Source: Mermis nigrescens (taxonomy: Eukaryota; Nematoda; Enoplea; Mermithida; Mermithidae). Taken from it: a stretch of DNA of 64,000 nucleotides. The notes under the pieces are model-generated. The model had not been told where the DNA came from. It saw only the letters and a list, made by a program, of their open reading frames with translations, and did no database searches. Positions 1-15,366 of this stretch are shown here, piece by piece. A program made the translations under genes and the position numbers. The stretch lies in the NCBI GenBank assembly GCA_036768485.1, contig JAVLUZ010000145.1, positions 518,202 to 582,201 of the forward strand. Reading direction: 5' to 3'. Numbering within the stretch: position 1 is the stretch's first letter; each line of letters begins with the position of its first letter.

Positions 1-605
1 GACTAGTAATGAAGTCAACGTCAATCTTTTTATACATTTGACTCGTGCTCAGTCACGCCTTATAGCCGCGTAATTACGTAATACATAATTCATGAATTCA
101 AGAAAAACCTAATTAATTCTCGTAATTCGTGAATAATTTAATTAAATCTTGAACTGTATACTACTTGTAGCAATGAACAATGGGTGAATGCCATACGTGT
201 AACGGCTTGAACTTTTGATTAGTCCGAAATGGTATATTGTTTTTTCTGAGTTTCAAAAGGATTTATAGCTATTTCCCATACTTCAAAAAAGGCTAAATAT
301 CTATTTTTAGTCCAAAAAGGCTTATATATGTAGGTTTGAGTGTGTGCTTGTGAGTGTAAAAGGCTACTATGTGCCACAAATGCTCGAAAACGATGGTTCT
401 AATGCGATACATCGTTTTTTCGCCGTGGAATCGCTTTTTACGACGCGCTTAGCTATCTCCATGTTTTTGATTTTCACACTTCTTAGAAAGTTTGACGTCG
501 CGCACCTATGCGCCCTGTTACATGTATGGTTAGTGCATTCGATATTCTAAAATTCATTCTTATAGCCAGATGGTTGTTCTTGGCGTAATTATCGGGAGTG
601 GGAGC
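1..605. other. Upstream intron sequence, no exon seen
   Basis: No exon of the thioredoxin reductase gene is recognisable here, so the preceding exon lies outside the window. Positions 235-330 hold a few copies of a motif like CCAAAAAGGCTATATAGCT, which recurs at 40.1-40.4 kb and 43.8 kb. The rest is unassigned AT-rich DNA. Confidence 0.4.
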
Positions 606-786
606 CAGTGTTTTTTTGTACTCGGTGAAGATTTTTCCCGATGTACAAAGACTTTTCGGGACCGTCTTTGTACATGTACAAAGATTTTTGGGAAGACAAA
701 TTGCAAAAAAGGTCTGAAATTCGCTAAAAAATTTTGGGGACCATCTTTGTACATGTACAAACGGACCTTGTACACAAAAAACACTG
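606..786 (+). mobile_element. hAT-type MITE, family A, short copy
   Basis: This 181-bp element starts CAGTGTTTTTTTGTA and ends with the inverse TGT...AAAAAACACTG. It is flanked by 8-bp duplications GTGGGAGC and GTGAGAGC, one mismatch. Inside it carries repeated TTTGTACATGTACAAA palindromes. Long reading frames cross it on both strands, but they are translations of a repeat found at seven other places in the window. The CAGTG ends and 8-bp duplication are the hAT signature. No transposase is encoded. Confidence 0.85.
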
Positions 787-947
787 GTGAGAGCAAACGT
801 TAAAGTCAGTAGATAAAATAACACTGGTCTAAAGATTGATAGCCGTCGACAGAAAAGTGAGGCTCCTGTGTTCATATATCATGTTCTCCCGTATTTTATG
901 AATACAGGGCCTGCATTTTCTATTTTGCCTCCTATATTTTATTTTAA

Positions 948-1922
<975 letters not shown>

Positions 1923-2021
1923 ATAGAGAAGCTACAAGATGGAAAACCGGGATTATACAGAGTTACGCATACTCAGACGACCGACGATGGTGAAGTAGAA
2001 GGCATGGCGGAATATAACACA
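1923..2021 (+). CDS. Thioredoxin reductase, second visible exon
   Basis: Phase-0 exon of 33 codons between TTGTATTCAG and ACA|GTAAAT. It reads IEKLQDGKPGLYRVTHTQTT and ends GMAEYNT, matching the variable strand and the EYNT motif just before the AIGRD motif of animal thioredoxin reductases. The reading frame stays open past the donor, but family alignment requires the splice: the next exon resumes with ILIAIGRD. Confidence 0.93.
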
Positions 2022-2419
2022 GTAAATTCGAATCTATTTCTTCATTCGAATTTTCGTTTAGTTCTCGCTTGTGCATACATGTCAGGCCGACTAAATTTTT
2101 ATGTATATGTCTCCTTTTTTGCTCGAGTACCGCTTTTACCATTCTCTTTAAAACCTGGCATTGGCTTTTCAATTATTTCTCACTATTAAACATTAAAACG
2201 AAGAAAAAGTCACTTTTCGTCATCAGTTCTATAATAGTTTTTACTTTCTTGTGTCAACATGCAATCTTTAGTCTCTTAAGAATCTCCTTTCTCTTTTCCA
2301 TGCGTAAGTGTTTGTGTTTGTGTGTGTGGTCAAGAAAATTTGGTAATGTCACTCACTAGTTTTAGGCATTATTTGAAGAACTGGTTCTATAACTTTACTA
2401 TTGCTGTAAAATATCGCAG

Positions 2420-2496
2420 ATTCTAATAGCGATTGGTCGAGATGCTGTAACGGACCGAATGAACATGGATGCCATTGGAATCACTAGGAATAAAGC
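2420..2496 (+). CDS. Thioredoxin reductase, third visible exon (AIGRD motif)
   Basis: A 77-nt exon after ATATCGCAG and before GC|GTAATT, leaving in phase 2. It reads ILIAIGRDAVTDRMNMDAIG, the conserved AIGRD loop at the end of the NADPH domain. It is too short to stand out as a reading frame and was placed by protein similarity and splice sites. The following intron is 9.2 kb and filled with transposons. Confidence 0.93.
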
Positions 2497-2799
2497 GTAA
2501 TTTTTTATTAGATAGATAATTAATCTTAGCATTATTTTTATTCCTCGTGTAATCACTGTAGTATCCGTGGTAGAGCACCATTATTCAGGTTCTATAAATC
2601 CCTTTTTAGAATTCATCTTTGCTGACGTTATTCATTAGGTAAGATAAACGACAGCCGTGGAGATTTTTCACTATAATGGGTCATAAACATATATTATCTT
2701 AGGGGTTTACCCCCTCCCAGCAAAATTCTTACCCCCCCTCCCCCACCCCCTCCCCACCGCAGAAACTTCCTACGAAAAAATATTTGCACCCCCTCCCAG
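2497..2799. other. Start of the 9.2-kb thioredoxin reductase intron
   Basis: AT-rich sequence, then from about 2700 a C-rich block (CCCCTCCCAGCAAAATTC type). That block resembles the ends of the hAT-like family best seen complete at 60370-60773. No gene is seen. Confidence 0.4.
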
Positions 2800-3558
2800 C
2801 ACGGTTTTTTTTTGTATTCGGCAAAGATTTTTCCCGATGTACAAAGACTTTTCGGGACCGTCTTTGTACATGTACAAAGATTTTTGGGAAGACAAAAATT
2901 GAAAAAAAGGTCTAAAATTCGAAAAAATTTCGGCGCTTCGCGCCGAAATGAGTAATTGTGTGTTCTATATATCTTTATAATGCCAGAAATTGCATTTCAA
3001 AAGTAAAAATGTCAAATTTTTCGGTGCTTCGCGCCATTTTAAGACGATTCTTAGTGATTTTTGCCCTTAGAGACCCAGAAATTAGCTAAAACACACTACG
3101 AAAAGTCGAAGAACTCTGTTTTTACGATACTAAAATCGCTGCTGTACCATATTATAGTACCCAAAAATTTTGTGTGTACAAAATGTATAAAGATTTTTAG
3201 AAAGACAAAAACTGTAAAAAGGTGTAAAATTCCCAAAATTTTCGGCGCTTCGCGCCGAGCTGATAAATTATTTGTCCTATATATCTTTAAAATGGCAGAA
3301 TTTGCATTTAGAATGGGAAAATGTCAATATTTTTCGGCGCTTCGCGCCGTTTTCAGATAATTTTTAGTAATTTTTGGCGTCAGAAACCCAGAAATTAGCT
3401 AAAATACACTACCAAAGATCGAAAACCCTGTTTTACCACACTAAAATCGCTACTGTACTATATTATGGTACACAAAATTTTGCATGTACAAAATGTACAA
3501 AGACTTTTGGGGACCATCTTTGTACATGTACAAACGGACCTTGTACAAAAAAACACTG
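2800..3558 (+). mobile_element. hAT-type MITE, family A, 759-bp copy
   Basis: The left end CACGGTTTTTTTTTGTA is a decayed CAGTG terminus. The right end is TGTACAAAAAAACACTG. Flanks CCTCCCAG and CCTCCAGT agree if one base was lost. It contains two rounds of an internal module ending in the hairpin GGCGCTTCGCGCC. No transposase. Confidence 0.7.
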
Positions 3559-3945
3559 CCTCCAGTGATTTTCGGAAGTTGCCAAAAATTTTCAAAAGAT
3601 TAATGGAAAACGTGTTTTTTTCCATTTTTGTTATCTATCTGCTCAAAAGTGAAAAAATTTTCGGAAGCGCCGTATAGTCATGTTTTGATTATGTTTTGTT
3701 CACTTTTTTCGATTTTTTTGGAAATCTTCTCTATGTTCTTGTGCTCATACATGCACAGTTTGAGAATTCTGGGGGGGGGTTGAAATTCTAAAGTGCTTTT
3801 CTTGGATCCAAACTTGCTGGGTACGCGTCAAAAACTTAATTTTGGCGTTTCTCACGATGCTCTATCTTTCTAAAGCATAAAAACATGAAGAAATTTTGAA
3901 AAAATTAAAAAAGTCGAATAAGTCGAACGAAATATAGTCAAAACC
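3559..3945. repeat. Fragment of the CATACATG hAT-like family
   Basis: Contains AATTCTGGGGGGGGGTTGAA and a gapped stretch shared with the copies near 22.4, 33.3 and 60.4 kb. The ends are not both resolvable, probably because family A elements inserted on either side. Confidence 0.45.
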
Positions 3946-4350
3946 ACGGTTTTTTTGTATTCGGCAAATATCTTTCCCGATGTAATAAGACTTTTCGGGA
4001 CCGTCTTTGTACATGTACAATGATTTTTGGATGACAAAAACTGCAAAAGGTCTAGAATTCGCAAAAATTTTTGGCGCTTCGCGCTGAAATGAGTAGTTAT
4101 GTGTTCTATATATCTTTATAATGACAGAAATTGCGTTGATTTATTAGTGATTTTCGCCCTCAGAAAGCCAGACAGAGATCAACTAAAATGCACTACCAAT
4201 GGTCGAAAAACCATGTTTTTACTGCACTAAAATCGCTACTGTACCATTTTATAGTACCCAAAAACTTGTGTGTACAAAATGTACAAAGACTTTTAGGGAC
4301 TATTTTTGTCATACATGCACAAACGGAACTTGTACAAAACAGAAACACTG
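3946..4350 (+). mobile_element. hAT-type MITE, family A, 405-bp copy
   Basis: The termini are CACGGTTTTTTTGTATTCGG and ACAGAAACACTG. The 8-bp target duplication is GTCAAAAC and GTCACAAC, one mismatch. It has a single internal module with the GGCGCTTCGCGC hairpin. Non-coding. Confidence 0.8.
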
Positions 4351-4698
4351 GTCACAACATCAGAATATGGCGCGAAGCGCCGAAAATCTGACACTTTTTA
4401 ACAAATAGATATCTAAAAATGCTTTAAAAAGCACCTTTCTTACGACTTTTTAGGAAATTTTTAGAAACTTTCGAAAAATCGCGAATTCTGGGGGTTAAAA
4501 AATTTCTGCGGCGGGTGAAAATTTTTCTGGGGGATGAAATTCCCCCTACCCAGATTATGTATGGTGAAGTGCGTATAAATCCTAAATGTACGATACAAGC
4601 CTAAAATTCCAAACTGGTTAATCGGCTGTTTTAGAGAGCGAGCGTCCGGCTTTTCGCTTCGAAATGAAGATGTTGGCTTTCTCCAATAAGAATCTATA
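4351..4698. repeat. CATACATG-family fragment, G-rich end
   Basis: Contains GGCGCGAAGCGCC in inverse orientation, then several CTGGGGG blocks to about 4550. It matches the end of the family seen at 33.2-33.6 kb. The last ~100 bp is unassigned. Confidence 0.4.
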
Positions 4699-7349
<2,651 letters not shown>

Positions 7350-8201
7350 TTTTACATAATTGGAAGAAGTTGCGGAAAGAAAATTCATGTTTGCAATATA
7401 ATATCGTGATAACAATTTGAAACTCATGATCTCGAATGAAAAAATCCTCAGCTCATTAACTGCGTGCGTGCTAACGCCTGCCTGCGTTGTTTGAAGGATA
7501 CTGCTAGCTAATTAGACCTTAAAAAATTTTAATTAAGCAGTATTATGCAAATATGTACTTTAAATTGAATGGTCTGACTTAAATTACAGCGTTTCTGGAT
7601 TTACGTTTTCGTCTTTTCACCATGTATATGCTCAGGATGCAAAGGGTCCAGGTTTTTTGGAATATTGGGTCCTGGTCTCAGATTTTGCGGATAACGTGTC
7701 TGGATTTGAAAAAATAGCGGGTAGATAGCAGACGTGTTCTTGGGGGTCTGCGTCTGACCCTTCTTCCCAACATGGCAACTGACCTCCCCCGCGCAAAATG
7801 GTTGCAACCCTCGAGAATTATCGATTTTTTGTAAAAGTTGTAAAAAGTGTGCCTTTTTTAGCGTTTTAAGCCCATTTTTGGCTCACAAATCTGAAATTTT
7901 CGGCGCTGCGCGCCATACACACATCTTTTTAATCGTTTTTTGTTCAATTTACTTAATTTTTCTGATTTTTTCTAAATTTTTTTTTATTTCTATGTTATAG
8001 AAAGAACGAGCATTGTCTGAAACGTCAAAAATCAGTGTTTTTGACGTGCACTCATCGTTTTTCTAGCCCAGAAAAGGGCACTTTTTTAAAAAATTTTCGG
8101 GCCTGACCCCCTCCCAGAATTCCAATGCTGTACATGAAGTACGAATAATAAAATCTGAAAAAGTTGGAGGAAGCACTTAAATTGCACTATTGCATAATAA
8201 C
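7350..8201. other. Intron stretch with a decayed hAT-like copy
   Basis: From about 7800 to 8135 there is a relative of the 60.4-kb CATACATG family, with a GGCGCTGCGCGCC hairpin and the cassette with CATTGTCTGAAACG. The remainder, including a GGGTCCAGG-rich part at 7640-7700, is unassigned. No exon is seen. Confidence 0.4.
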
Positions 8202-10329
8202 TAGGGATGTTCCGATTAATCGGAATCGGAATTGGTAAGAATCGGTCGTTTTTCGTGAAATCGAATCGGAATCGGTGATCACAAAATTTAAGGAATCGGC
8301 ATCGGGATCGTCATTCCTGATTTTTAGAGAATCGGAATCGGCCAAAAATACACAAATTTTCGATTCCATTACCGATTCCATTCTTTAGAAAATTATCGTG
8401 AAATTAAAAACTTGCGAAATGAAAATTTTCCTTCAAATTGTCATAAAAATTCAATTTTGCGTTTGTTTTATTGGGGCAGGATGCAAATCTTGATAATCCA
8501 AGTTATTAATAGATTCATTTGTATACATACTCTACTCGTACTACTGCGTTTGAAAATTTTTGCTTACTTTTACGCTAGGGCGGACTTAAGGGGACAGGGA
8601 GAAATGGGCGGTCTATCATTAGTAGTTATTTTTCAGATTTTTCGGCGCTTCACGCCATATATAACTTAAATATATTGCTTTCATTGTCATCTCTCAACCT
8701 CGGCCATTCAACTGGATCAAAATTTTTTCTGAAGCTCCGCATTTTCTAATACTTACGCATTCTCATAGAATTATCCTTCAGATTTCTGTGCCTTTCTGAC
8801 ATCACCACTCTTTAGGCAATTACAGCTCCAGTCTATAGAATCAAAAATTACAGTATTCCCTAGGGGCGGATTTGAGGGGGCGGGGAGGGCGGCCGCTCCC
8901 CCCTCCCCCATTGGCCAAAAATATTTGGCGAGATAAAAATGTAAATGCCATTCGCAATGATTTTTGGCCGTCGACCATAATTTCTCAAATTTTTCCGGCG
9001 CTATACGCCGGATGATACCTATTAATGACATCTATTTACTTTCTTGGCGACCTGTAAGCCATTTTCTGATCATGTAGGTTTCAAAACAATTTTAACAGCA
9101 GAAACAGCTATTTTTGCATAGTTTCCTTCTATTATCAATTAAAAATTTCAATGTTTCGCATCAAATGCTTCAGGAAATCAAGCAGTTAATCATGCTTCTA
9201 GACGTCTATCCGCCTCAATTTCACAAATTTTCCAGCGCTTCGCGCCAGATTTTTGTTAAAGTCAAAGAAATTTAATGATTTTTTTCGCACAAAATTGTCG
9301 AAAATTTCAAAATTTCACGAGAAAATATTGCGTCAAAAGTATGTTATGTAAAATTAAACAATGTAAAACACCGAAAAAACGCTATTTCGCGCGTTAAGGG
9401 CAAATTTTTGGACCTATTTTTGACTGTTTTTGGAAAAGTTGGAATAGCGCCCCCCCTAGGAAAATCCTGGATCCGCCACTGGTATTCCCCTACATGACGC
9501 CCAGAATACAATGTTAAATTTCTTAATTTGGCCATTCATACGATTTAATTTCTTTAAAATTTTTCTCTTTAGTGGCAAACTGGAAGTTTGTCTGACAGAA
9601 AAAGTTTTTCAATATGTTAGAAACATATGGCCTAGAACCTAAGTCGGCTACTCAAAAGCCTGGACGCATCGATATGCGTAGTAAACATTACTTATTGTAC
9701 CATAACGATCTAAATCCTATCTAGCTGATTAATTGATCAGATTGCAAAAGCATCTTATTATACTCAGGTGGAGAAAACGGTAATGGTGGCGAGAATTTAA
9801 TTATTTGCTGGATTGGCTACTGACAGACAATAAAAATTTTTTATCGCGCATAAAAGGCTTATAATCAAAATTTTCTTACTCTAAATGAATTTAGCGAAGT
9901 GCGAATATACTCGTCGTGCATATAGACTGATGCGAATGAGCATGCATTACAGATATGAATTTGAGCGAGCTAGCCAGAAGAACTGAATCTCAAGATAAAT
10001 TAAAGCAAAATGCTGAATGCTTTGTCTACTTTTACATATTCGGCAAACAAAACATCTGATCGATAAAAGAATGACTTTTATATTCACAAAATGCAGTGCG
10101 CACGCACTTTAATTTTGATTTCTTATAGCGTATAATGCTTATCACAGGGATCAGAATCGGTATCGTGAATCGGCCGATTGCTATTTTTAGAATCGAAATC
10201 GAATCGGATCGGCGATTCTGAGTTTTGCAGAATCGGCAACGGAATCGGAATCGGCATTTCTGAGATATAAAGAATCAAAATCGAATCGGAATCGGATATT
10301 TTCAAAAACGTGGTATCGGCACATCCCTA
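8202..10329 (+). mobile_element. hAT-type element with ATCGGAATCGG subterminal repeats
   Basis: The ends are TAGGGATGTTCCGAT and its inverse ATCGGCACATCCCTA. The 8-bp duplication is ATAATAAC and ATAATGAC. About 170 bp at each end is built of ATCGGAATCGG-like words in inverted orientation, as is common for hAT subterminal transposase sites. No transposase frame remains. A second hAT-type element sits inside it. Confidence 0.85.
8861..9481 (+). mobile_element. hAT-type element nested in the 8202-10329 element
   Basis: The 5' end is TAGGGGCGGATTTGAGG. The 3' end is CCTGGATCCGCCACTG, which inverts to CAGTGGCGGATCCAGG. The flanking 8-bp duplication GTATTCCC is perfect. A truncated relative begins at about 8576 (TAGGGCGGACTTAAGG) and another end is seen at 53566. 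Two GGCGC-type hairpins lie inside. Confidence 0.85.
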
Positions 10330-10590
10330 ATAATGACAGATAAATGGTGTACGGTGTACGGAATATCATAATAGAGTATTTAAGCGCTTCAAAGAGAGCA
10401 GTGTTCTTGCTTTCTTAAAACAGTGAAAATATAAATTCGAAAATGCATTATTTATTTTCAGAACATCCTTTCGTTCGCTACCAATTTCATTTGCGTAATG
10501 TTAGTCAGACAGCGTCAACTGCGATGTTCAGATAAGATTTCTAGAATACGTTAAAATGCCGATGGTGTGAAATTTTCATATTATTTCATT

Positions 10591-10949
10591 CAGGGGCGTA
10601 CGGAGGATTTTTTAAAGGATTTCAAGGAGGGGGCGGTTCGAAAATTGGTGACGCTTTTCGGCGGTACACAAATATAGTACACATATATCATGTTTGGAAA
10701 CTAACGTTCCCGAACATGATATATCCGTTAAGCTCATAAAATGAAAGCTTTTCGAAAAAAATTTATTTTCCCTCAATAGGCTCTGGAAAATGACATTTTT
10801 CGGCCGCACTTGAGTCAAACTTATGGAAAATAACGATCGAAAATTTTAAGATTTTTCGATAAAAAGATGCGAAGTCTTATTGTTTTCCATGCATTATCTT
10901 GCCTTTTCAAAACTATCTTCTGGACTCTCGCCTCCTGCTTACGCACATG
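10591..10949 (+). mobile_element. hAT-type MITE with CAGGGGCGTACGGAGG ends
   Basis: It begins CAGGGGCGTACGGAGGA and ends CCTCCTGCTTACGCACATG, an imperfect inverse. The 8-bp flanks are ATTTCATT and ATATCATT. At 359 bp it is non-coding. Confidence 0.75.
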
Positions 10950-11653
10950 ATATCATTAATCTGGCACTAATCATCGCAAAATCGATTGAATAGAAGGATA
11001 ATCCTTTCTTCGTGCCAAAAATATCAATCTTGCGGAAATGGAACAAGTTTTCTTCAGCAATGAACTGTGTAGTTTATTCTTCCAAACTTCATTGAAAATC
11101 AACATCAGTCAAAAACATTTTAATATTAGTGACAAATGATTACTAGAGTGTCGGCGAAAAATCTGAGACTGGATTAGCAGGAGCGCTCCAAATGCTACTT
11201 CTCTTACACTCACATCTAGTCCATAATGAGCTGATCGCTGATTAGGCAGGTTGTACCAAATCTAAACTTTGGACAATGCTGAAAGATAATTTATCCACCG
11301 CGACTTTATGCGGAAGAAAGCGGATTTTTGCAGACAAAATTAGAGAAATGTGAAAAAATTTATGACCCGTTATTTTTTTAAGGAAATCATATCGGGTCCG
11401 GGTCTCAAAAATTTGCAATATTGGGTCCGGGTCCAAAAAAGAATCGGGTAATAGCGGGTCCAGGTCCAGGTACCCGTTCCATCACTAGTATATGTACATG
11501 CAATATCTCAATTAAACTGCGACTGTGAGTCATTTATTACCCTTGCTATGTTAGCCTAGTATAAAGGTGATATTCTTTTCTTGAATTTCATCATTTTCTA
11601 TTTAATTGTTTTATTTTGCAGTTTTTATAATCAATGTATTTTGAAAATTCTAG
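10950..11653. other. End of the 9.2-kb intron
   Basis: Unassigned, except for a GGGTCC-rich stretch at 11390-11490 ending CCCGTTCCATCACTAG. That looks like one terminus of another hAT-type element whose partner I could not find. The intron closes with TTCTAG before the next exon. Confidence 0.4.
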
Positions 11654-11810
11654 AAAAAAGTTAGTGTGCTTGGATAACGAACAAAATATCAGCGTACCGC
11701 ACATTTACGCGATAGGAGATGTTTGTGAAGGAAGACCCGAGCTTACTCCAGCGGCCATTCAAGCTGGCAAGGCTTTAATGGATCGCTTGTATGATTTTGA
11801 TTTCAGCCTA
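11654..11810 (+). CDS. Thioredoxin reductase, fourth visible exon (FAD GD motif)
   Basis: Placed by the split codon GC|A that joins NKA to KKLVCLDNEQNISVPHIYA. It encodes IYAIGDV, the second FAD-binding motif whose Asp contacts the FAD ribityl chain. ELTPAAIQAGKALMDRLY follows. It ends CTA|GTAAGC in phase 0. An earlier TTTTGCAG acceptor at 11615-11622 would add residues and stop codons and was rejected. The frame continues past the donor but without family similarity. Confidence 0.94.
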
Positions 11811-12867
11811 GTAAGCTATCTTCTCGATTCCCTTAAAGTTTCATTCATTAATAGCATAGCCCTTCTTATGCAACTAGTCGAGCTTTAAGGCATATTGTGT
11901 CAAGCAATCATGTATATTTCATTTTTGCGCGTGTTGATGCGCATGTTGATAAAATGAGTGAAAGTTGTAAATCTTCTAATGTCTATATATTTTCTGTTTT
12001 TATTTTAGATATTTGATATATATTCACATATATTTCAAACCGTCACAGTTTTTAACTCCATACTTTTGTTCAAGGGATTTTTTCGTTATTTTATTGCATT
12101 TTATATGGACCTTTCTCGCAGCCAGTTGTTAATAATAATGATGATTTAAAAGTCAGTATAAAAATATTTCGGGAATATAAGAACGAATTTTGCTATTCGA
12201 AGCATGGTACATAGGTCCATATCCAGGCTTTGGACCGAAAATTTTCAAAAAACAAGGGGAGAACTAAAGGGTGGATTCAGGAAGAAATTTTTCAAACCAC
12301 TAGAGCTACACAATCACCTGTGATAAGGTGAGAATGTCCGAGATATCCCCTCATCTCCTCCTCCCACCTCCCACTTCCCAGAGCGCTTCAGTGTTGAATC
12401 GTAACGCAAAAATTTCGATAAAATCAGCCGAATCCTCGTTTTGAATTAAGCCTAAAATTAGTTTAACTTCATTAAAATTAATCATTTATTACCCATTTGT
12501 ACTTTAATAACCGATGTGCAGCTCTAATGACCGCATTATGTCTTAACCAGTACTTTTTTCCAAAATTTGATCAATAGTACCTACATATGTTCCGCGCCTG
12601 AATTTCTAATCTCTTTTTTTAGCTAAATTTGCAGTAGAAATAGACTCAGAAAGCTGAATTGGTTGCATTACAGAACCGGTAACAGAGCTAATTTTCTTTT
12701 TTGAAATAACAAAAAGGACCACGTTGTTCACAAGGATATGTATCATATTCTGCCGAAAATTTGTAAACAAAACAAAAGGTGTAAAAGCAAAATATGAAGT
12801 GCATAGGTTGTAATAAAACTAAATATGGAATGCTCGTACCGCGCGTTTGGGGTTAAATAGATTGTAA
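11811..12867. other. Intron stretch without a recognised feature
   Basis: AT-rich DNA in the 5.6-kb intron between the fourth and fifth visible exons. A C-rich block at 12340-12380 may be an old transposon end. No exon is seen. Confidence 0.4.
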
Positions 12868-15366
12868 CTAGCAAAGAAAAATGCCCCGGTGAAACAAAAA
12901 AAGGACGAACATACTTGCAATTGCGCATCATTAAGGACATAAAAGGTGGGTACTAGGGAGAAGTTACCTATGTATGCCCGTGAAAGTTGAAGGAATCAAC
13001 TAAAAATTAGACTTCCGCTCAGAAAAGGCCAAAAATCAAAGAATATTCTGCGGCCTGCAGAAGGGAGTTGCACCTCCGACGTAAAAGTAAATAAAATGAA
13101 TAGTTTATTCCACACATTCCCATAGGGGGTGAGGGGGTATTACCCCCACCTTAGGGTCCGAGACTTGAATCACTGTCAGACGATTTTGAGCTATCAAACG
13201 TTATCTGCAACTATTTTTGGGTATAAAGCAACGCAGATGTTAAAAATTTTCGGCGCTTCGCGCCGACTAGTACATTTCTGTTTTATTTACCCGTAAAATA
13301 CCTAGAATGAACTTAAAATGATCTGAAAAGTCAAAATTTTCGATGAATTCTTATATTTTTTACTTACAAGAGTGACGAAACTAGTCAAGATGGGACAAAA
13401 AGTATTAAAAATGCAGTTTTTCACATTAAAACATGCTATATAGGATGTTTTAAGCGTTTTGCATATTTTACCTGAAAAAAAGGCTAGAAATCTAAATTTA
13501 GTGGTCTCAAATTTTGGGATTTCACCCCCTCTGAACTTTCGACCTTGGGAAACTATGGTTTATTCCTAGAAAAGAAGCGATCAGTAATCAAAAAAGACAA
13601 TGTGCGTTGTTACACTAGTACGGTATGCATTGCTAAGGAGCCATAATTAACAAGATGGTGTGCTTGTCATAATTCACTTATAAAGCCATTGACGACTAAC
13701 GACGTAAATGTTGGTGTATTTTGATATTGATGAGAAATTAAATCGCTCATTAAAACATCAAGGCTTCCTCATAATCTCTTTTCCTGAGTCGGTGAACAAT
13801 GTTTCATACAGGCACGCTTTTTTCAGAAGCCGCAGAATATACTTCGAGTTTTTGCGTTTTTCAGCAGAAGTCTAATTAATGTTCAGTAGATTCTTACAAC
13901 TTTCACAGGCATACATAGATAACTTTCCCCTAGTCTCCACCAGTGTTTTTTTGTACTCGGCAAAGATTTTTCCCGATGTACAAAGACTTTCCGGGACCGT
14001 CTTTGTACATGTACAAAGATTTTTGGGAAGACAACAATTGCAAAAGGTCTGAAATTCGCAGAAATTTTCGGCGTTTCGCGCCGAAATGAGTAATTGTGTG
14101 TTCTATATATCTTTATAATGGCAGAAATTGCATTTCAAAAGGAAAAATGTCAAAATTTTTCGGCGCTTCGAGCCGCTTTAAAACGATTCTTAGTGATTTT
14201 TGCCCTTAGAGATCCAGAAGTTAGCTAAAATACACTACCAGAAGTCGAACAACTCTGTTTTTACCACACTAGAATCGCTACTGTACCATATTATATATAG
14301 TATCCAAAAATTTGTGTTTAAAAAATGTACAAAGACTTTTGGGAAGACAAAAACTGTAAAAAGGTGTAAATTTCCAAAAATTTTCGGCGCTTAGCGCCGA
14401 AATGAGTAATTGTTTGTCCTATATATCTTTAAAATGGCAGAATTTGCATTTAGAATAGAAAAACCTTAAATTTTTTGGCGCTTCGCGCCGTTTTGAGACA
14501 ATTTTTAGTAATTTTTAGCGTCAGAACCCCAGAAATTAGCTAAAATACACTACCAAAGTCGAACAACTCTGTTTTTACCATGTTAAAATCGCGACTGTAC
14601 CATATTATAGTACCCAAAAATTTGTGTGTACAAAATGTACAAAGATTTTTGGGAAGACAAAAACTGTAAAAAGTTGTAAAATTCCTAAAAATTTTCGGCG
14701 CTTTGCTCCGAAATAAGTAATTGTTTGTCCTAATTTGCATTTAGAATAGAAAAATGTCGAATTTTTCGGCGCTTCGCGCCACTTTGAGACAATTTTTAGT
14801 AATTTTTGGCGTCTGAAACACAGAAATTAGCTAAAATACACTACTGAAGATCGAAAACCCTGTTTAACCACACTAAAATCACTACTGTTGTATATTATAG
14901 TACCCAAAAATATGTGTGTACAAAATGTACAAAGATTTTTGGGAAGACAAAAATTGTAAAAAGTTGTAAAATTCCAAAAATTTTCGGCGCTTTGCTCCGA
15001 AAATAAGTAATTTTTTGTCCTAATTTGCATTTAGAATGGAAAAATATCAAATTTTTCGGCGCTTCGCGCCATTTTTGAGACATTTTTAGTAACTTTTGGC
15101 GTCAGAAACCCAGAAATTAGCTAAAATACACTACTAAAGATCGAAAACCCTGTTTTACCACACTAAAATCGCTACTGTTACTATATTATAATACACAAAA
15201 ATTTTCATGTGCAAAATGTACAAAGACTTTTGGGAACCATCTTTGTACATGTAACAAACGGACCTTTTACAAAAAAACACTGGTCTCAACCTTTAGTGTT
15301 CTTAATGATGCGTAATTCCAAGTATATTCGTCCTTTTTTGTTTCATCGAGCATTTTCCATTGTTAA
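12868..15366 (+). mobile_element. Foldback/TIR element, split by a family A insertion
   Basis: The arms are about 175 bp: CTAGCAAAGAAAAATGCCCC at the left and CATCGAGCATTTTCC at the right, pairing along their length. Both arms carry the GCGGCC...GCAGAA boundary. The right arm is interrupted at 13941-15282. A sister copy lies at 29482-30277. The central 13045-13820 part holds a separate C-rich repeat and differs from the sister copy. Confidence 0.75.
13941..15282 (+). mobile_element. hAT-type MITE, family A, longest intact copy (1.34 kb)
   Basis: The termini are CAGTGTTTTTTTGTACTCGG and TACAAAAAAACACTG, with the 8-bp duplication GTCTCCAC and GTCTCAAC. It sits in the right arm of a foldback element, whose sequence continues across the gap. 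Internally it has four rounds of a ~300-bp module. Each has ATATATCTTTA, a GGCGCTTCGCGCC-like hairpin, CACTAAAATCGCTACTG and GTACAAAATGTACAAAGA. Module number is what separates long from short family members. Non-coding. Confidence 0.88.

Noticed and set aside
483..875. 130-codon minus-strand frame
   Set aside because: It crosses a family A MITE; the same peptide pieces (such as KNLCTCTKTVPKSLCTS) recur wherever the repeat occurs.
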